A stretch of 9,318 nt of DNA from Candidatus Saccharimonadota bacterium (GTDB taxonomy: Bacteria; Patescibacteriota; Saccharimonadia; Saccharimonadales; Saccharimonadaceae). This document shows positions 7,408 through 9,318 of this stretch, one piece after another. The notes beneath the pieces were generated by a model. It made no database searches. It saw only the letters and a program-made list of their open reading frames with translations, and had not been told where the DNA came from. How positions within the stretch are numbered: position 1 is the first letter of the stretch; each line of letters begins with the position of its first letter. The stretch spans positions 1 to 9,318 of the forward strand of contig JAUMYE010000038.1 in NCBI GenBank assembly GCA_030528815.1. Direction: 5' to 3'. The position numbers and the translations under genes are program-made.

Positions 7408-7437
7408 AAACATAAGAACAAAAACCGAGAGAGATAA

Positions 7438-8364
7438 ATGCAAATCGAATTAGCTAGTTTTTATGCGCGACTAGGCTCAATCGCCTTGATTATGTTGCTT
7501 GGCTTTTTCTTGGGCAAAAAGAAAATTATCGACACGCATACAAACAAAGCAATCGTAAACCTCTTGCTAATGGTTTTTATGCCTGCATCGCTATTTGCGG
7601 CTTTTCCGAACGAATATAATCAACAAACGTCTAGTCTATTCGTCTCTGGTCTGGTGGCTGGCTTTGTTGTAATGTTTGCTCTCATAATTCTCTCCAGGAT
7701 TATTTTTAATAAGTATATCTATAAGGGTGAACTTCGTTTTGAGTCGCAATTTGCTCTCATTTTTAACAATGCTACATTTCTCGGATATCCAATCATCTCG
7801 AGCACTTTTGGCGAAGAGGGGATTGTTCCTTACTGTGGTTTTATTATTGCTTTTAATATCGCTTTGTTCTCTTATGGCGTTTTCTTGTTTGAGCGCAAGA
7901 TTAGCAAGAAGTTATTCCTTGGCATCGTAACGAATCCAAACATCATTGCCGTTATTCTTGGCATGCTGGTCTTCTTGCTCGGTCTCAAGCTTCCAGATTC
8001 AATCACAAGTGCTATTGGCTTTACTGGTAACGCAACGACTGCATTATCACTTATTTGTATCGGTTTTATGCTTTCGCATGCAGACTTCAAGAAGCTTATA
8101 AAAAAGTGGCGCCTTATTCTTACGGCAGCAATCCAGCTAATTATCGGCCCACTCGTTACCTATTTCTTGCTCTTGGTGCTTCATTTTCCTAATGAAGTTA
8201 TTATTGTATGTACGCTCATTCAGGCTTTGCCAACCGCTACGAGTCTTGGTCTCTTTGCGGCGAAATACGGCGGCAACGATATCGAATCATCTGAACTAGT
8301 TACAATTTCAACAATTCTGTCTATCGTAACGATGCCAGTGATGGTTGGAATATTTTTAGATTAG
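7438..8364 (+). CDS. AEC (auxin efflux carrier) family transporter
   Basis: A 308-residue, strongly hydrophobic protein with about ten membrane segments in two similar halves. It starts in the AEC manner: a short N-terminus, a first helix ending in GFFLGKKKIID, then a second helix with LLLMVFMPASLF. The first half carries the conserved NNATFLGYP motif (residues 110-118), where the helix is broken, and the second half carries the matching QALPTATSLGLFAAKYGG (262-279). Both belong to the crossover regions that bind substrate in this fold. Known bacterial AEC members move organic anions such as malate, or other small molecules, and their direction and substrate cannot be read from sequence. Length is normal for the family. 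The following gene starts nine bases after its TAG stop, so the pair is probably co-transcribed from the extended -10 promoter. Confidence 0.9.
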   Translation: MQIELASFYARLGSIALIMLLGFFLGKKKIIDTHTNKAIVNLLLMVFMPASLFAAFPNEYNQQTSSLFVSGLVAGFVVMFALIILSRIIFNKYIYKGELRFESQFALIFNNATFLGYPIISSTFGEEGIVPYCGFIIAFNIALFSYGVFLFERKISKKLFLGIVTNPNIIAVILGMLVFLLGLKLPDSITSAIGFTGNATTALSLICIGFMLSHADFKKLIKKWRLILTAAIQLIIGPLVTYFLLLVLHFPNEVIIVCTLIQALPTATSLGLFAAKYGGNDIESSELVTISTILSIVTMPVMVGIFLD

Positions 8365-8373
8365 AGTTAAGAT

Positions 8374-9318
8374 ATGGCAGGTAAAGATGTTATACCAAAA
8401 CCAGTAGACAAGAAAATCGAAAAAGCCTCAAGAACGAGAAGTGAAGTAGGCGAACGCAAATATTCTCCAGAGGAACGAGAAAAACATGAAGCGCTAGAAT
8501 ATCTAAAAAAAGTTGGCTTTTTGCGCTCTGTTAACGATGAAGAGATGCTTCATGGCCGTTCGAGGCCTGACGACAAATCCGAGTTTACGATTGACGCCGA
8601 ACATGATAATGGTGGTAATAAGGGCGGCAACGGCAAGGATGAAAAGCATTTGAACTGGAATAAGGTGTCTGCATTGTCGACGGGTAATCGCTTTGTGGCA
8701 GAGCAGTATGCTAGGGTTCGCTCTGGTGGCGACAAATCAAAAGAAGAGATTTATCGCATCACCTCAAACGATCCTGAAGCGAGCGTAATTGACACAAATT
8801 ACAGAGCAAAAGACAAGAAAGAAGAAAAGAAGGTAAACGAAGCTTTGCGTAAGCTTCAGATGCCAATTTCGGAGGCTTCTCCTTTTGATTTTGAAGATCG
8901 TAGCAAAATTCCGTTCAGTAAGTTAAAACTAAGGCTTTCGTCATTCGCAAGAAAGAAGGCTGGTTTCTTTGATAAGGTCATACCAGATACGGACATCCCG
9001 CTTTTGTCTGCAGCGCTTGGTGATTCTGGTATAGCAAAACATATTGCTTCCGCATCGAACAGCAGGCTCATGGTTCGGGATTATAGGAGCGTTCAGAGTT
9101 TTGCTCATAAACTCCTGAAGAATGATATGCACTTTGATGGCGCCAGCTATGACGCGGAATATATGACGTCCTGGATGCGTAATGCGCATATTGTGGGTCT
9201 TCGTGAACGTCTAAACTCTACTAGGGTAAGAGACGAAAATGGCAAGCGTGTAGATTTTAATAATAATTTCATGCTTGATCTCGAAAGAGTTGATACGGAA
9301 GAGAGAAACGAGCGTGCG
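8374..9318 (+). CDS. Uncharacterised charged protein, N-terminal 315 residues (truncated); possible ADP-ribosyltransferase-like fold
   Basis: The frame is open from ATG 8374 to the window edge. An in-frame TAA at 8368-8370 excludes any earlier start. I do not recognise the family. The protein has no signal peptide or membrane segment, is rich in Lys, Arg, Asp and Glu, and has no cysteine in the visible part, so it is probably cytoplasmic. Residues of about 1-45 look disordered or helical. Residues 59-145 contain, in order, LHGRS (59-63), a Gly/Asn-rich loop (79-88), ALSTGNRFVAEQYARV (100-115) and EEIYRITSNDPEASVID (124-140). This resembles the H-G, LST...A..YA and edge-strand pattern of PARP/ART-like (H-Y-E class) folds, an inference from motif order only. 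A mixed helical region follows to residue 315. The ribosome site is weak; the gene lies nine bases after the AEC gene. Confidence 0.8.
   Translation, partial: MAGKDVIPKPVDKKIEKASRTRSEVGERKYSPEEREKHEALEYLKKVGFLRSVNDEEMLHGRSRPDDKSEFTIDAEHDNGGNKGGNGKDEKHLNWNKVSALSTGNRFVAEQYARVRSGGDKSKEEIYRITSNDPEASVIDTNYRAKDKKEEKKVNEALRKLQMPISEASPFDFEDRSKIPFSKLKLRLSSFARKKAGFFDKVIPDTDIPLLSAALGDSGIAKHIASASNSRLMVRDYRSVQSFAHKLLKNDMHFDGASYDAEYMTSWMRNAHIVGLRERLNSTRVRDENGKRVDFNNNFMLDLERVDTEERNERA

Noticed and set aside
604..8364. Recoded TGA (glycine), as in some Candidate Phyla Radiation lineages
   Set aside because: All four complete genes read through as full-length proteins with the standard code and contain no in-frame TGA, so there is no sign of recoding.
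8550..9189. Minus-strand open frames in the last kilobase
   Set aside because: They overlap the continuous 315-codon plus-strand frame, which has a start directly behind the AEC gene and natural charged protein composition.
1..9318. CRISPR array, tRNA, rRNA or transposon
   Set aside because: No regularly spaced DNA repeats, no cloverleaf-like sequence, no terminal inverted repeats or transposase frame were found by reading both strands.

Overview
The window is 9.3 kb of bacterial chromosome carrying six protein-coding genes, four complete and two cut by the window edges, with short A+T-rich spacers. I see no RNA genes, insertion sequences, phage genes or CRISPR array. The standard genetic code fits: four complete reading frames of 308 to 981 codons contain no in-frame TGA, and all four stop at TAA or TAG. 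A monoderm-type surface adhesin with a C-terminal anchor-like tail, consensus AGGAGG-type ribosome sites before some genes and the general protein style suggest a Gram-positive-like organism. My best guess is a Candidate Phyla Radiation bacterium such as Saccharibacteria (TM7). This is inference from impression, not proof.

Left part, minus strand. A large secreted adhesin (604-3549) has a signal peptide, a choice-of-anchor-A-like N-terminal region, a run of MucBP-like repeats with paired cysteines, and a degenerate sortase-type tail (VPDTS, hydrophobic stretch, Arg-rich end). It has its own promoter with an upstream A-tract region and ends at a strong hairpin terminator (561-592). Beyond that, on the same strand, a separate promoter lies so close to the ATG at 497 that the transcript would be leaderless. 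It drives a membrane-anchored protein of DHHW/AlgX-like type, of which only the N-terminal 165 codons are present.

Right part, plus strand. A divergent spacer of about 190 bp leads to glmS (3738-5558), which makes glucosamine-6-phosphate for peptidoglycan and glycan precursors. After 13 bases comes an ABC exporter half-transporter (5572-7386), so the two are probably co-transcribed. A perfect extended -10 box then precedes an AEC-family transporter gene (7438-8364). Nine bases later starts a charged, cytoplasmic protein (8374 to the window end) that I cannot name; its N-terminal part resembles an ADP-ribosyltransferase-type fold in motif order.

Together the genes have a cell-envelope theme: amino-sugar supply (GlmS), export (ABC), small-molecule transport (AEC), a surface adhesin and a possible glycan-modifying membrane protein. 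The most interesting items are the cysteine-paired repeats of the adhesin, the leaderless promoter, and the possible ADP-ribosyltransferase-like domain in the last gene.
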